A stretch of 64,000 bases of DNA from Gracilaria domingensis (GCA_022539475.1 VCMS01000168.1:1-64000); one strand, 5' to 3'. Shown: positions 23,528-35,484, counted from the first letter of the stretch. Translations and numbers: made by a program. Notes: generated from the letters alone by a model not told the origin.

Positions 23528-23943
23528 CTATGAAAAATTTTTGGAAAAAGAGGAGTGCAATTTGAGATTGGATCGCACCAATGGATGATACTTGGATGCC
23601 AAACGGATGGTGCATTGATTGCGATCAATGTGCGATTGCAGCCTAATTTCGCGTTGTCACATTCGAGGACGCCCACTAAGCACATGGAGCGCACTTGGAG
23701 TGCACCCGACACATGTTGCACTCCATCTGCGCCCGCATGTCGGCACTTCGCCCGCCACGATCTCAGTTTGCACTCCACGCGCACTCAAAACAGTGAAATA
23801 AACTATTAAGAAATTATAATGCCCTGCCAGGGTGTCACATTGGAACGCGGATGACCTACAGGCAGAGCGCAGTTGGAGGCTGAACACTCCGAAAGATGCA
23901 CTCCATTTGCACTCACAAAAATGAAAACTTTCTTGTAAGAACT
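23528..23943 (-). repeat. Dispersed repeat B, copy 2 (inverted)
   Basis: Reverse-complement homologue of 17159-17568 with the same GAGTGCAA motifs, AT-rich centre (AATAGTTTATTTCA) and short AAGAAA-TTTTT termini. The two copies are well diverged, so neither insertion is recent. Confidence 0.75.
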
Positions 23944-24284
23944 GCCAGTGTTGCGACGTGGCCGTTTCTGATTCGGTTTTGTGGATGGCTTGGAAACGAA
24001 TCGTTCTGCCAAATCTCGTCCGATTCGGCATTCGTTTGAGCTCCCGATCCAAATATTTTAGGTTTAACTCATCTGCTAGAGATGCCAAAAGACATGGCAC
24101 AGCAAGAATGGCAATTGGAGGTACGTCGATGTAATTTTTGAGAAAGAATGAAAGCAGGTTGAGGTCGCAACTGTCTCCTCTGTCTCTCATTGTGGTCCCG
24201 GCACCAGGATGATCTTAGAGATCAGAGGATTAGTGAGAGATTGAGTCTCAAACTCAGTATCTCGGTGCAGCCTTCGTTGTCGGC

Positions 24285-24600
24285 GAGTGTTGCAGAACGT
24301 CTGGAACAGCGACGCAACCAGCCTCTTCTGCATCGTGCGATTTACCCATCACTCTCGCCATGTGTATTGTCAACAACGTGGAACTTGTTTTCAAGAGAGG
24401 GGACCAAAAGTCTTGGGTCAGCGCGAGAAGTCTTTCGCTGCTACCTGAGGTCGTCGGCGAGTGCTGCAGAACGTCTGGTACAGCAACGCAACCAGCCTCT
24501 TCTGCATCTTGCAATTTAGACTGCAGAACGTCTGAAACAGAGACGCGACCACCCTCTTCTGCAGGGAACAGCGAAGCAACCAGCCTCTTCCGCATCGACA
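24285..24600. repeat. Irregular direct repeats, CAGAACGTCTGGAACAG unit
   Basis: Four copies of a 45-60 bp unit (about 24285-24335, 24460-24510, 24521-24565 and a partial one at 24567-24600) with the core CAGAACGTCTG...CAACCAGCCTCTTCTGCA. Copies 1 and 2 are separated by dispersed repeat D. Confidence 0.75.
24366..24445 (+). repeat. Dispersed repeat D, copy 1
   Basis: About 80 bp nearly identical to 31536-31619, starting ATTGTCAACAACGTGGAACT. The second copy is the site into which the hAT element inserted. Confidence 0.85.
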
Positions 24601-24689
24601 GTTTACGACTCGGACAGCGACACAACCTGTCCCCTTTCGGCCTCGCACCATTGCAATATCTTCGTCACTCTGAAACGGCTTGCCTAACA

Positions 24690-25929
24690 AGCACTGAAAA
24701 TGGCGGACCAAGCAACGTTGCTCCCACCTTTTATGAGACCCTTGATCAGGTTTTATGGGAGCAGCTCACAGCCTTGTCTGTGACCCAAGTAAACGAGCTG
24801 ATACAAACGTTTCCGGCCCCATCTCGTGCAATGATTAGCACAACCAGTACACATCGTCAAAAGATGCTCTTTGTCTTGAACACCCTCGAGGCCCGACTGG
24901 CTGAAGTACATCAGCACCCGTCTAAAGCACTGCAAGAGATATTGAAAACGCCCGCAACGCAACTCAAGGCGATGTCTGAGACAGATCCAGACAAGCTGGA
25001 TGGCTTGCTAAAGCAGGCCGCAGCCGTTGATGATAGTCTACCCCCCATCTCATCCCGTCTAAGCCTATTGCCGTAGAGCAATACATGACGGCAATTGAGT
25101 GGAAGCTTTTTCTAAGCGTTCAGCATAACACGACACAAACTGTAACCCCTGTACCGGACCAAGCTTCCCCTCTACCAGACAATCTGCCTCAAGCTACGCC
25201 CAACTTCACAAGCGTTGGACTTACTGCTCCACCGCACCACATGCAGAATCTACTGGATGTACCGCAAAACAATACCACTTCTCCAGGACGTGTCAACAAA
25301 ACGGTCACCATAGGGGCCTGGTAATAATTGACGACCACGGAAAGAATACCCAGAACCGTTGCCTAAATCTCCAAGCATACCAGGGAAAAGGCACTTCCTT
25401 CCCAACGCTCAACGTGACCGAGCTGAAGGGAGGGGAAATTATCCAATTCTTTATGCTAAAAGGGGAGACACTCGAGAGACCAGTGTCCAGGATCGCCTGG
25501 GAAAAGGGTCAAAACCGCGATGTAATGTCATGGGAGTCAGAAACAGCAATCTGGGGGCGAGCTGTGCATATATATCTTCTCGATTACAACACAATGAGAG
25601 ACGACCTGGAAAGCAGAGGCGGTGCATGGCTGCAGATAGCACTACGACGCCTCATTTCCCTTCAATTCGTCCAGCGACTGAATGGCTCCCTGCAAACAAC
25701 TCGCATGCAAGCATGGGAGATTGTAACCCCATTTCTCGAAGTTTATCCAACAGCAGTGACTTATCTCCCCGACATAGAAAACAAGCTCATGCGCCAGTTT
25801 GCGCTCAATGTCAAAACAGAAACGTCCCTTCAAACAGCCAGGTCAAGAGGGAAAGAAGCGAATTGGAGGAAGCGAAGGCGATTTCCACCGGCAAATCAAG
25901 CCAACCCAGACGAAGAGAAGAAGCAGTAG
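24690..25929 (+). pseudogene. Probable gag region of the DIRS-like element
   Basis: Plus-strand frames at about 24690-25076 and 25414-25929 have protein-like composition. The first is helical and Gln/Leu-rich. The second has Trp-containing helices (ETAIWGRAVHIYLLDY, AWEIVTPFLEVYPTA) and a Lys/Arg-rich tail, a common layout for a capsid followed by a nucleic-acid-binding end. They sit directly upstream of the RT-RNase H relic on the same strand. Stops and frame changes separate them. The gag call rests on position and composition only. Confidence 0.4.
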
Positions 25930-26230
25930 TTCAAAGAAAACGTACATTCCCACTACGCACCGAGCAGTCACAAAACTCTCTTCTTGCTGGAGCTATGGAA
26001 GCCATAAACACACTGTACCTAGGACCAATGGCCACAAGCGCGGATCAATCGAACGAGTTCTCGTCTGTTTCAGAGCGCGGAATGGGCAAGCTTTAGGAGA
26101 ACGTCCTTTTCTGGGAAAAATTTGAGCGAGGAACTGGGGACACTACGTCTCTTTTTAAAGACGAACCGAACTCCACCTCACATATTTTTCAACCTCACAG
26201 CTGTTATTGGTACCATATTTTCCATGAGCT

Positions 26231-27984
26231 GTGCGAAGAGAAGCTCATAATCTAGCTCCTAAAGGCTCGGTTACACCGATGGTTCCTATTCGAGTTGACA
26301 TGCCAGAACCCAGAAAACGAACACATCGAGTGCAATGGGAATTAATGTTCCCACGCGGCCAAGCAGCAGTTCTCACCCCAGCCGACCTAAGCAATGACGA
26401 AGTTCGACTCCGGCTGACGCAGCTCCCACGAGGCACAGCGGGCTTTCAATCACGCGCAGGTAAGGTGCTAGGAACCAGAGAAGAATATATCAAGGTCTTT
26501 GAAAAGGCTCATGAAGCAGGTGTGATTCTCTGCTCTGTGAAGGAACGGGAAGACTAACGCTATGCTGAACTCGCAGATCTCATCACGATGAAAACCTTCA
26601 CGATCTCTAAGTCGGAAACGAGGGATCACCTTATCAGTTGGCCACTGCGGCAGAACGAGCTATTATCACACCCGCCGCACACTGAACTCCCTTCTTCCGA
26701 TGCGTTTCGTAGCTTCAATCCCCAGATGAGCCGTTAAGGGCTTTTTTCCTCGACATCTCGAACATGTTCCATAATATTGTGTTGCTAGAAATAATGGCAA
26801 GGCTCTTTCCTGTGCAGGAAGTTGAACTCAAAGACCTACGAACGGCTCTCCAAAAATCAGCCGAGGATCAGACCTCCCACCACCTCAGTCCTTCCACGAG
26901 ATTACTTCCACTGCAACGCACAATGCCCATGGGCTGCAAATGTGCCGTGTTTGTTGCGCACTCCTGGGTCACACAAAATATCCATACCACCTTCGGTACC
27001 TTCACAAAGCACCCACTTTGCCTCAATCCGCCTCCTGTACTCCACACATTACGGAGGAGTGCAGCTCTGCCTCAGTCCGTCGGCATCGAAACAGTACTTC
27101 TGCATATCATTGATGACCTCAACTTTATCTTCATGGGATGGTCAGATACGCAAATCACGGCCTTCCAAAAGGTCCTGTACGGTAAGCTCGATTCCTTGGA
27201 CTCCCTGTGGAACAGCAGAAATCTTCTGGGATTGGAGAGATTGCTCTTAGGCGTATACCCTTCATAGGCTCGATAATTGATCTCAAAAGAATAGTTGCTT
27301 TCCCCAATCCTTCCAAGGTTGCTCTGCTGGCTAAAAATGTGCTTCATACGGCAGAGCAGAAACAGCTAGACGCTGAAGACATAGGTAAGATGACGGGCAA
27401 ATTAGTTTGAAACGCCATCGTTTCGACGCCTGCTTTTGTCAATGCTGCTGAGCACTTACCTATACATCGCGAGAGCTACCAACTGCAAGACGTCGCGGCG
27501 CTTGGGAACGAAGGCAAAGCGAGAAATGAAAACGCTAGCCGCGCTTCTTTCTCTTCGCATGATACGCTTCTCACCTCCGCTGTCGCGCACAGTTGTTGCC
27601 TTTGATGGTTCACACACTGCGAGAGCAGTGGTGTACACAGAAATGACTGTAGATCACAGCAGCTCGGTCTCGGCATGCATCAAAGCCAGCAAAGACAGAC
27701 ATGGAAATACCAAAACCCGACAGTCTTCCTGCAGAACCGTTACAGCCATCACGTCAAGCAACAAATGGAAAACGGCGTTTGTACACCGCTGGAAAAATCC
27801 GGAACACATCAATGTTCTTGAGGCTACGACGGCCTACCTTGCCATCGAGTGGGCAGCATCCAATGGAATACAAGACGCTATTGTAATTCTGCTCTCTGAT
27901 TCTCTTGTCACAATTGGTGCTTTGAAAAACGATTCGTCCTCTAGCAGCAACTTGCGCTACCTTGCCGCAGGTTTGCCGTCGTAA
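26231..27984 (+). pseudogene. DIRS-like reverse transcriptase and RNase H relic
   Basis: RT pieces occur in order but in several frames: ISWPLRQNELLSHPP and ELPSSDAFRSFNPQM (about 26630-26730), motif A FFLDISNMFHNI (about 26745-26780), PMGCKCAVFVAHSW (about 26925) and motif C HIIDDLNFIFMGW (about 27105). RNase H follows in one clean frame at about 27590-27960: VVAFDGSHTARAVVYTE (Asp), HINVLEATTAYLAIEWA (Glu), LLSDSLVTIGAL (Asp) and a Ser-rich end. The linker and the Ser-rich motif after the last Asp resemble DIRS-type elements more than gypsy. No tyrosine recombinase was identified downstream. The RT frame breaks make it inactive. Confidence 0.6.
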
Positions 27985-29250
27985 GAAAAGTCCATAGCCT
28001 CCGGGCGGTGTTTGGGCATATTAAAAGTGAGATCAACGCTGCAGATGGCCCCTCGCGCGGAACGGATAACAAAATTTCCACTGCGAGCCACCACGGCCAA
28101 AGCCTGTAATCAAACGACAGGAATAGCGGTGTATGCACTTCTGCGTGCACACAACCAGATACCAGCGGAAAAGGATCATGGACAACCCAACTCGCGACAC
28201 ACGGCATGCAGCCACACTTTGAATCTTGATAAAGGCGTTAGAACAAATACACCAATGAACGCCTTCAAAATGAAACCCGAGGCATTCCTTCGATGCTGTA
28301 AGATTTCTTCTAGGACCATATTTGCAACCAATGCACATCGATATTGCAGAACGATGCGCTTAGTTTAAGAGGCAATATCACACTTTCCGAAAACTGTACT
28401 CGAGCTCGACGTCATTACGCATTCCCACATTCAAAAGGCTGTCGATACCAATCGTCGAGCAAGTAATCTACAGCAAATGAACAATCTTTTGTGTATGTTG
28501 CACATAGTGATATTCGCAGCATGGCAGAATCTAGAGTACACACATAGGGCTTTGAAAAACTGGGAAAAGTCTCTCAAGAAAGAAACAGATTTTAAAATCA
28601 CCAAGAGGTCACGTATGGATTTTCGAAGGATTTTGCTGAAAGATGGAGAGTCGCAATCCAGTGTTGCATTTCTGGATCCATGGAGGCCGTATCTCAGGGC
28701 ACATGAGGTGCTGGCGTTGGCTTTGAAACTAGTAGCAACCCCAAAAGAAACACGCCTCTCTGGTTAGCTGCCTAGTCGCTTTGGGATCTGTATCCGGGAC
28801 ACAAAAAACGGGGTTGGTTTAGTTCCTTTCATTACCGAAGGAGATGTTGTCCGATTGCCTTTACTGTATATGGAAAGCCTTTCAACATCAAATGCGTCCA
28901 AGCTTTCTCAATGTCGTACAAATGGTACGAAGCGGATGTCAAAGAAGCTGCAGAAGTTTGTGGGCTATAAAGCTACAAATTTACGAAGCATTCAGCACGT
29001 ATCGGCGGTGCACTGCATGAGTATCTCCAAGAAACTTTATTAGAGACAATTGCAATAACTGAGCGACAAAAGGCTTTGGGATCCTTAAAAAAGTATCTGA
29101 CAAACCGACGTTTTGACATAATAACGCTAAAACGTTCTAAGAAGTCAAAAATTGCAGTCTCAAATTATGCGGAATGGATTTGTCAGCAGCTTGACGATAG
29201 ACGTTGGAACAGAACATACATAATATTCTTATGGAATTATACGGAATTGG
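27985..29250. other. Downstream flank of the DIRS-like relic
   Basis: Small plus-strand frames (28012-28368, 28477-28767, 28855-29043) could be remains of the element's 3' end. No recombinase active site or other motif was found. Confidence 0.35.
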
Positions 29251-29270
29251 GATTGTCACAGGGCTAGGGA

Positions 29271-29397
29271 AAATATTATTGCGGCTCATTGCAAGTGGGA
29301 TGTGCAATTACCAATATCATTGCAATACATCTCCTTCTCGCAATATGTATTGCAATAATGGATGCCGACGCAATTAGTTATTGCAATAACGACACCA
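29271..29397. repeat. hAT left subterminal TTGCAATA repeats
   Basis: Several direct and inverted copies of ATTGCAATA/TATTGCAAT, likely transposase binding sites. The same words recur at the opposite end. Confidence 0.7.
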
Positions 29398-29476
29398 AGA
29401 ACAAACCTACAGCAATAAAAGAAAACTTCTTAAGTCCATGGTCCCTTTATATCATTTCCAAATGTAAACACAGAAT

Positions 29477-31424
29477 CTAGCTGCTTTCGGCACCTCTGCA
29501 AATGTGCAAAGCTTCGCGAACAAGATGGACATCCCACAACCGAGCATTAACGCGTAGAAATATGATTGCCTCGAACAACAAAGGAGTAAGACTCATTCGC
29601 TGGTTTCGTAATATGTTATCTGCTACTGACCATAGCCGTTCCATTTCTGCGACAGAACCAAGAATAAAACTGCAGTCTCTGTAGCGTGCGTCAGAGATCT
29701 TTTGTTTCTTTCTGCGGTGGAGTCGCTCGGAGTATGACGCAGGTCCATCAACTTGAGACAATGATGTGTGAACAGGCTCCGATGTTAAGAGAAGTCTGTT
29801 GCAAGCTGTCACTTCCACTTCGGTCAGCTGATGCGCACGATTGTTCTCAATCTTACATACGCCACTTTCAAAGAAAGGGTCCGCCAAGATCTCCGCATCA
29901 TCGGCAATGTACTTATCCTGCAAAGAACAGTGAAAAAACGGTGAATCACTGCTTTCAATCCCCCCATTGACATCATCGGTTAGCATGTCCAATGCCTCTC
30001 TACAGTTCGCCAAGCTTAGTTTACGCACCTGCAAATATTTCGTCGTGTGGTCAATTTCTTGCAACTGACGAACATACCGGGCCACTTTGTTTCTAAAAGC
30101 AACAGAATCATTAACATCCAAATTGGAGCGTTCATCCTGGCTCACCTCAATGAGGTTATCGCAAAAACGTAGAAAACGTTCAAGCATATAAAACTTTCCA
30201 GACCACCTTGTCTTATTGTGAACAATTGGCTTTAAGTTAACGATGTTCCGGAGCAACGCGGCATTACAAAGCCTTTGCTTACATTGGGTCATTGTCTCAT
30301 GAACTGAGGTTAGAGTGCTTTCTAAATCAGCGGTAATGTTGACCATGTGATTAACTTCCAGATTCAGCAAGTGGCTTTTGCATGCAACATGAGGTATTCC
30401 AAGTAGCTTTGCAACCTTCTTGTTAACTGCACAGTTATCTGCAGTTTGGCATAACATCCATTCATAAACGTCGACTTCGTAAAACAAAAACATCTCCCTT
30501 AAATGATCAAGGTGTGTTGATGCCGAAAAGTCAACAGCTTCTGGAATATTTATCGCATCATATGCGGATGTGTGTTCTAATGTCGCATCACATTGTGCCA
30601 TAGGAGAGCACGATAACAATGAAAGACATACCTCGCTGTTGGAAGTGTTACAAACCTCAGTGCTTTCTGCTGGCAAAACATAAGATGCAAATAAACCAAT
30701 GTAATGGACACCCCCACAAGTTTAGCCGTCATGAAGTATTGCTCCACCATCTGCTGCTTTGAGTTCCTTTGATATCCTTTTCTCGACGAGTTCGACCGTC
30801 TTAAGAAGCACCTTTTTGAAGAACTTAATTGAGAACAAGTCCTTGTGCTTGGAAAAGTTAGGGAACTTGGAGTCCTCGACGTAGGGAAAGCCGCAGATTT
30901 TTGAATGTAATCATACGCATGTAGTCATAAAGAGCGTGTTCTCGAAAGGTTATTCGTGTGATAATTGGCTTGAAGAAAGAATGATATTGTTGTTGCTGGT
31001 TTGCTCTGGAATTTTCTTCGTACAGTTCGTGAAGTTTCTGCAAGTCTCCGCCCGCGATGCATGATCGGAGGTGATGTAAAGGGTTCATGTACCCTGTGTT
31101 TTTGAGAAAGAAGATCTCTCTCTTTCTTTCTTTACAGTGTTCGTTAGGGCATTGAAAGACGAGATATGTTTTTGACCGAGAGTCTTGAGTTTTGTCAACC
31201 TGTTTTGCTTCCTCTCGGAGCTGTCTGCAGAGCATTGTTACCACTGACTTTGACCTTGGTGTGGCGTTAGGTTTCATGGGTGCAATCCGTATTTGGCAAT
31301 ATGTATCTGAAGCCTGAGTTGAACGATTGAAGAGGAGGATCGCAGTTGAGATCGTTGGATTGAGATCAAACTGGAAGTCAAGTTCAACTGGGCCATCGAG
31401 AAGATTTTGCAATAAGAATTGCAA
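29477..31424 (-). pseudogene. hAT-family transposase, recently inactivated
   Basis: The N-terminal frame (31424-about 30900) has a BED-like zinc finger (C-x4-C ... HHLRSC). A frame change near 30900 leads to the segment with CGFPYVEDSKF and ILHDG, then a TAA where the family normally has a Trp, then HYIGLFASY. The main frame (30676-29477) holds the catalytic RNase-H-like region: ADNCAVNKKVAKLLGIPHVA then CKSHLLNLEVNH, the conserved TRWSGKFYMLERFLRF segment, and the C-terminal dimerisation motif EMERLWSVADNILRNQRMSL then FLRVNARLWD. About 650 residues would be expected, within the usual hAT range. One frame change and one stop are the only lesions seen, so inactivation looks recent. Confidence 0.88.
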
Positions 31425-31520
31425 TAATCCAACCGCTTTGCAATTGTTATTGCAATTAACAGAGTTGTTGCAATTCTATATTGCAATAAGATATTGCAAT
31501 ATATTGGCAATGCAATGAAT
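31408..31520. repeat. hAT right subterminal TTGCAATA repeats
   Basis: About seven copies of TTGCAATA/ATTGCAAT-like words in both orientations, mirroring the left end. They overlap the first codons of the transposase region. Confidence 0.7.
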
Positions 31521-31535
31521 TGCGTCCGACCCCTG

Positions 31536-31619
31536 GATTGTCAACAACGTGGAACTTGTTTTCAAAAGAGGGGACCAAAGTCTTTGGTCAGCGCGAAACG
31601 TCTTTCGCTGCTACTTCAG
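31536..31619 (+). repeat. Dispersed repeat D, copy 2, carrying the hAT insertion
   Basis: Matches 24366-24445 with a few substitutions. Its first bases double as the right copy of the hAT target duplication. Confidence 0.85.
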
Positions 31620-33504
31620 TAAAGCTAAACAGCTCACTTGTGAGCGTGCTGGCAACCATAGTGTTCGAAAAGCAAAAATATGGGTATTTGGCTATTTACC
31701 TGTCCTGATAGACATGTTGTTAATTGAGTCTATTCTTTGATGTTAGTCAGATTTGCTCTTCGTCATGGGTTCGGGCGTACCTTCTTTTGCTTCGAAAGAG
31801 GCGATATGCTTTGGTCTTTATCTCTCTCTGTGTTTATGAGTATTCCAGCCTATTTCCAGCAAAGAATAGAGCGTTTCTCGCGAAAGAAACATTCTCTCAC
31901 TACAAAGGCCAGATGTTTTTGTCTTCTTGTGGGCAAAGGATGATTATTCGATAATGGCGGAAGAAGTTCTTGGATTTCCTGTACGGTCCAGTGACTTCGA
32001 GGTTCAGGTAAACGCTTTTGTGCGAGGTACCAACTCGTTGTCTAATATGATCATATGTATTAGAAACTAGATGCTTCAATACTATTGAAGCCTTGCGCGT
32101 GCGGAAAGTGGTACAAGCGTGCACCGATTCGTTGCGATGCTCCTCTTCAATTCGCGACAACTGATTGTACGAACAAGTCGTTTGGAAGACAAGCAGCCCC
32201 AATCTTAAATTGCATCGTCGCCAAACCAACACACTAGCGCGCAATGTCTTCTGTTTCACCGAATTGGATAGACAAGGGGTCATGTTCTAAATGGGATCAA
32301 ACGTCGTACACGTAGAGAATAGAAAGGTTGATGTTCTTAAAAGCACCACTGTGTTTGTCGTTGCTCTTTACAAGCAGCTCATTTGCCGAGGAAAACTTGA
32401 TGTAGTCTCCTGAGAACTCATTAAAGTCCGCCCCCATAAATAATGAACTTGAGTAAGTACCCTGCATCACAACTGCTTCATGGGAGAAAACAGCTTCCGC
32501 TTTTTCCTTCATGGGATTACAACTGCGGTTAAAGGTTTAGTAGCATGGTCGCGACAGACATTTGCAATCGACAGCGTAGCATATCATATCGGGATAGTGC
32601 TCATTTTCGTAGCCTTATGATCAGGTTGTGCCCCGCCCTGTCGTGCCATCCACGCCCACAATCCGCACTCCCTTCCAAAAGAAAGTATACCCCGCAAGTT
32701 TTTCAAAAGGTCGTTTCAGCATTTGAAACGACATGACAGCGCCGCGGTTTCTAAAGACTTTGCCACGCTTGGGCGAACGAATGACAATGTCATGGACCCC
32801 CATCTTGCCCACGGGATTATGATGTCTGATTTTCTCGCTCTTCTCGACCAGATCCCATCTCACACTCTCAGCGGGGAAGAAGAATCGTCCATCCATGAAC
32901 TATGTTTGTCAGCGAAAGCGTGCGTGCGACTCGGGTCAGTGCTGGCGTCATACTGGATTTAAGCGACGTACTTGATACTGATTACATTCAGCGATTACAT
33001 GTCCGCTCCAGATGGCCTGGAGAGTGCGTGCTGGCTTGTTGGTGTGGTCGTGCACGCGTCGACGGGGCTTCCTCCGCGGGTTTCCATTGCTGTTTCTGGA
33101 GTAGTTTTCTGCAGTTCGTTTTCGGGCACAGCGCAGCGGTAGGGTGCGCGGGGGCGTTGAAGTAGTATGAAGTTCGGAAATGCGAGGTGCAAAGACGTTG
33201 CTCGCGAACGCACAGCATACCCTGTCCATGATACACGTCTGGATGTGTGCCGTGGCGGGGATGCTCTCACGCGCAGACTAAAGAGCTCGATTGCGGAGCA
33301 GCGGCAGCTCTTAACGGCAAGTGTCCATACAGGACGCAGAGGCGTCAAAACAGTGCTGGATGTTTTTTGAATTATAGCTTGTTTCTAGAGGGTCGGCTCT
33401 GTGTTCATGTATGTGCGCTGGCTTAATTGATCTCCGCCTCCACGACGGAGACAGCGGAGCGTTACGGAGGTTTAGGGACGAGCGGAGGAGAATTGTGAAG
33501 AAGA
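31620..33504. other. Gene-free boundary between repeat zone and gene island
   Basis: Only weak fragments are seen, for example minus-strand frames at 32512-32297 and 32896-32621 without recognisable domains. From about 33000 GC rises, as expected for the 5' flank of the next gene. Confidence 0.4.
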
Positions 33505-34554
33505 ATGAGGATGATGCAAATAGCAGAAGCGCTACTTGAGCGCAACGCAGCCCCAGACTGGATAACACGCATTGGAATCCGAAAGCTGCTGGCAGAACGG
33601 CTGGCTGAAGAAAGCAGTTCAACAATTGAAGAAGAAATGCGACACAAGATGGAGATGATTCAATCGCTAGGTTCCTCTGAAGTGGCGATAAAACAGGAAA
33701 AGGCCAACGAGCAACACTACGAACTGCCAACTGACTTCTTTGTGCATACACTTGGAAAACGGATGAAGTACTCTTCGTGCTACTACGAATCATGCGACGC
33801 AAGTTTGAATGCGGCTGAAGAAAGCATGCTGCGGCTGTATTGCCAACGTGCAGGGCTGAAGGACGGGATGAGCGTGCTGGACCTGGGGTGCGGGTGGGGC
33901 AGTTTGACGCTGTACATTGGCGAAAACTACCCAAACTGCCGGGTTCGCGGCGTGTCGAACAGCTGGACGCAACGCAAGTTCATCGAGGAAGAAGCGCGCA
34001 AGAAAGGGTACAAGAACGTGACGATAAGCACGGCGGACATCTCCAAGGTGGAGCGGATCGAAGGGTGCAACACGTTCGACATGGTGTTCTCCATCGAGAT
34101 GTTCGAGCACATGAAAAACTACGGCGCGCTGCTGAAGAAGATCTCCAAGTGGATGCACAGGGACAGCAAGCTGTTCATCCACATTTTCTGCCACATCAAG
34201 TACATCTACAACTTCGAGACGGACGGCGCCAGCAACTGGATGGGGCGGCACTTCTTCACGGGCGGCACGATGGCCAGCGACGACGTGCTGCACTTCTTCC
34301 AGGACGACGTGAGGGTGGTGGAGCGCTGGCGCGTGGACGGGCGCCACTACGCGCAGACGTCGGAGCACTGGCTGCAGAACTTTGACCGCAACATCGCCCA
34401 CATCCGCCCCATCCTGCGCAGCACGTACGGCGCCGACGCCACCAAGTGGGAGGCGTACTGGCGCACCTTCTACCTGGCCGTCGCCGAGCTGTTCGGCTTC
34501 CACGCCGGCCAGCAGTGGCACGTGGCGCACTACCTGCTGGCGCGGCGCGCGTGA
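33505..34554 (+). CDS. CFA-synthase / coclaurine N-methyltransferase-like enzyme
   Basis: 349 residues. The protein belongs to the SAM-dependent methyltransferases related to cyclopropane-fatty-acid synthase and plant coclaurine N-methyltransferase. A helical N-terminal part is followed by the family entry motif EQHYELPTDFF (69-79), KYSSCYY (88-94), the SAM-binding glycine motif VLDLGCGWGSL (124-134), SNSWTQRKFI (151-160), FSIEMFEHMKNYG (about 195-207) and the CFAS-type FFTGGTM. The C-terminal helices end WHVAHYLLARRA. All core motifs are intact and the ORF has no intron. Homologues methylate either lipid double bonds or small amines. The close match to the coclaurine-type motifs favours an amine or small-molecule substrate, but the sequence does not settle it. 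The GC content of the second half is strikingly higher than that of the first. Confidence 0.88.
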   Translation: MRMMQIAEALLERNAAPDWITRIGIRKLLAERLAEESSSTIEEEMRHKMEMIQSLGSSEVAIKQEKANEQHYELPTDFFVHTLGKRMKYSSCYYESCDASLNAAEESMLRLYCQRAGLKDGMSVLDLGCGWGSLTLYIGENYPNCRVRGVSNSWTQRKFIEEEARKKGYKNVTISTADISKVERIEGCNTFDMVFSIEMFEHMKNYGALLKKISKWMHRDSKLFIHIFCHIKYIYNFETDGASNWMGRHFFTGGTMASDDVLHFFQDDVRVVERWRVDGRHYAQTSEHWLQNFDRNIAHIRPILRSTYGADATKWEAYWRTFYLAVAELFGFHAGQQWHVAHYLLARRA

Positions 34555-34822
34555 GCGTGTCCACGCGTCGCGCCGCCGCGCGTCAGCCGCGCGCTGACGC
34601 GCGCTTCTCGATCCGCGCCGTCACGCCGCGCGCCGCCGCCGCCGCCGCTTACATGGCGCGCGCGCCCCACGCGCACGGCGAACGAAGCGGGCCGCGCCAG
34701 GGTTTGTGCGATTTGCACAACCCGCGCCGTGATTCAGCGCCGCGCGCGCGGCCCGCCGGCGCGCCGCGCTGCGCCGCCATATCCTAAGCATACCGCTTTG
34801 GATACCCGCTGTGGCTGTCTCC

Positions 34823-34828
34823 TATAAA
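34823..34828 (+). promoter_or_regulatory. TATA box of the aquaporin gene
   Basis: TATAAA about 155 bp before the start codon, leaving room for a leader that contains the poly-C tract. Confidence 0.5.
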
Positions 34829-34898
34829 GCGCTGTGGAACTTGGTCGCCCGTCTCCAACCGCGCACCGCCCTTGCGTCTTCTTCTTCGCCCGTTTCCT

Positions 34899-34955
34899 CC
34901 CCCCCCCCCCAACCCCACCCGACACCCCCCGACACCACCCCCCCCCCCCCCCCCC
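34899..34955 (+). repeat. Poly-C leader tract before the aquaporin start
   Basis: Runs of 12 C (34899-34910) and 18 C (34938-34955) lie in the presumed 5' UTR, the second ending 25 nt before the ATG. Similar tracts precede two other genes in the window. Confidence 0.85.
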
Positions 34956-34980
34956 GTCTGCACTGTGCTTCTCGTTCGCC

Positions 34981-35484
34981 ATGGCTTTGGAGGACTTTCG
35001 TGCCAAGTTCGGCAAGGTCATGATGGAGCTGGTGGCCACCGCCATGCTCGTCATGACCATCCAGATCTCCGTGTCCGTCTCGCCCGCGCTCGCGCCGGTG
35101 GCGATCGGGCTCGTGCTGGTGCTGCTCGTGTACGTCGCCGCGCCCGTTTCCGGCGGACACGTCAACCCCGCCGTCACCTTCTCCGTGTTTCTGCGCGGCA
35201 AGATTTCGTTGGATGAGATGTTGCTGTATTGGCTCTTCCAGGTCGCAGGCGGCTTGCTGGGCGCCTTGTTGGGCGGCATTATTGCTGGCTCGCTCATTGC
35301 CGTGCAGATTGGAGACGGCTTCCATTTTCTGCAGGCGTTCGTGGCCGAGTTCACTTTCACCGCTTTGCTGTGCTTCACCGTCCTGGCTACTGCTACCAAC
35401 AGCAAGGTTGAGAACAACCAGTACTTTGGAAGTACGTTTTCGCAACTCTTTTTCTCCGCCATGCCATAATCCAATTTCTCACAG

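Larger units (their letters stand above)
29251..31543 (-). mobile_element. hAT transposon with intact 8-bp target duplication
   Basis: The element runs from 29259 to 31535 (2277 bp). It begins CAGGGCTAGG and ends CCGACCCCTG, giving imperfect CAGGGnTnGG inverted termini typical of hAT. GATTGTCA occurs immediately on both sides (29251-29258 and 31536-31543), an 8-bp duplication diagnostic of this superfamily. The right flank continues as dispersed repeat D, so the insertion split that repeat. Inside is one minus-strand transposase gene. Both subterminal regions are crowded with ATTGCAATA words. Confidence 0.92.

Noticed and set aside
27985-29250. Tyrosine recombinase of the DIRS-like element
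   Set aside because: Expected for the class, but no R-H-R-Y residues could be aligned.
29471-31543. CRISPR-like array from the TTGCAATA repeats
   Set aside because: Repeats are short, in both orientations, irregularly spaced and confined to the hAT ends.
33790-34530. Long minus-strand ORFs opposite the methyltransferase-like gene
   Set aside because: Shadows of the strong plus-strand coding region.
34734-35474. Long minus-strand ORFs opposite the aquaporin
   Set aside because: Antisense shadows; the plus strand has both NPA motifs and a proper intron.
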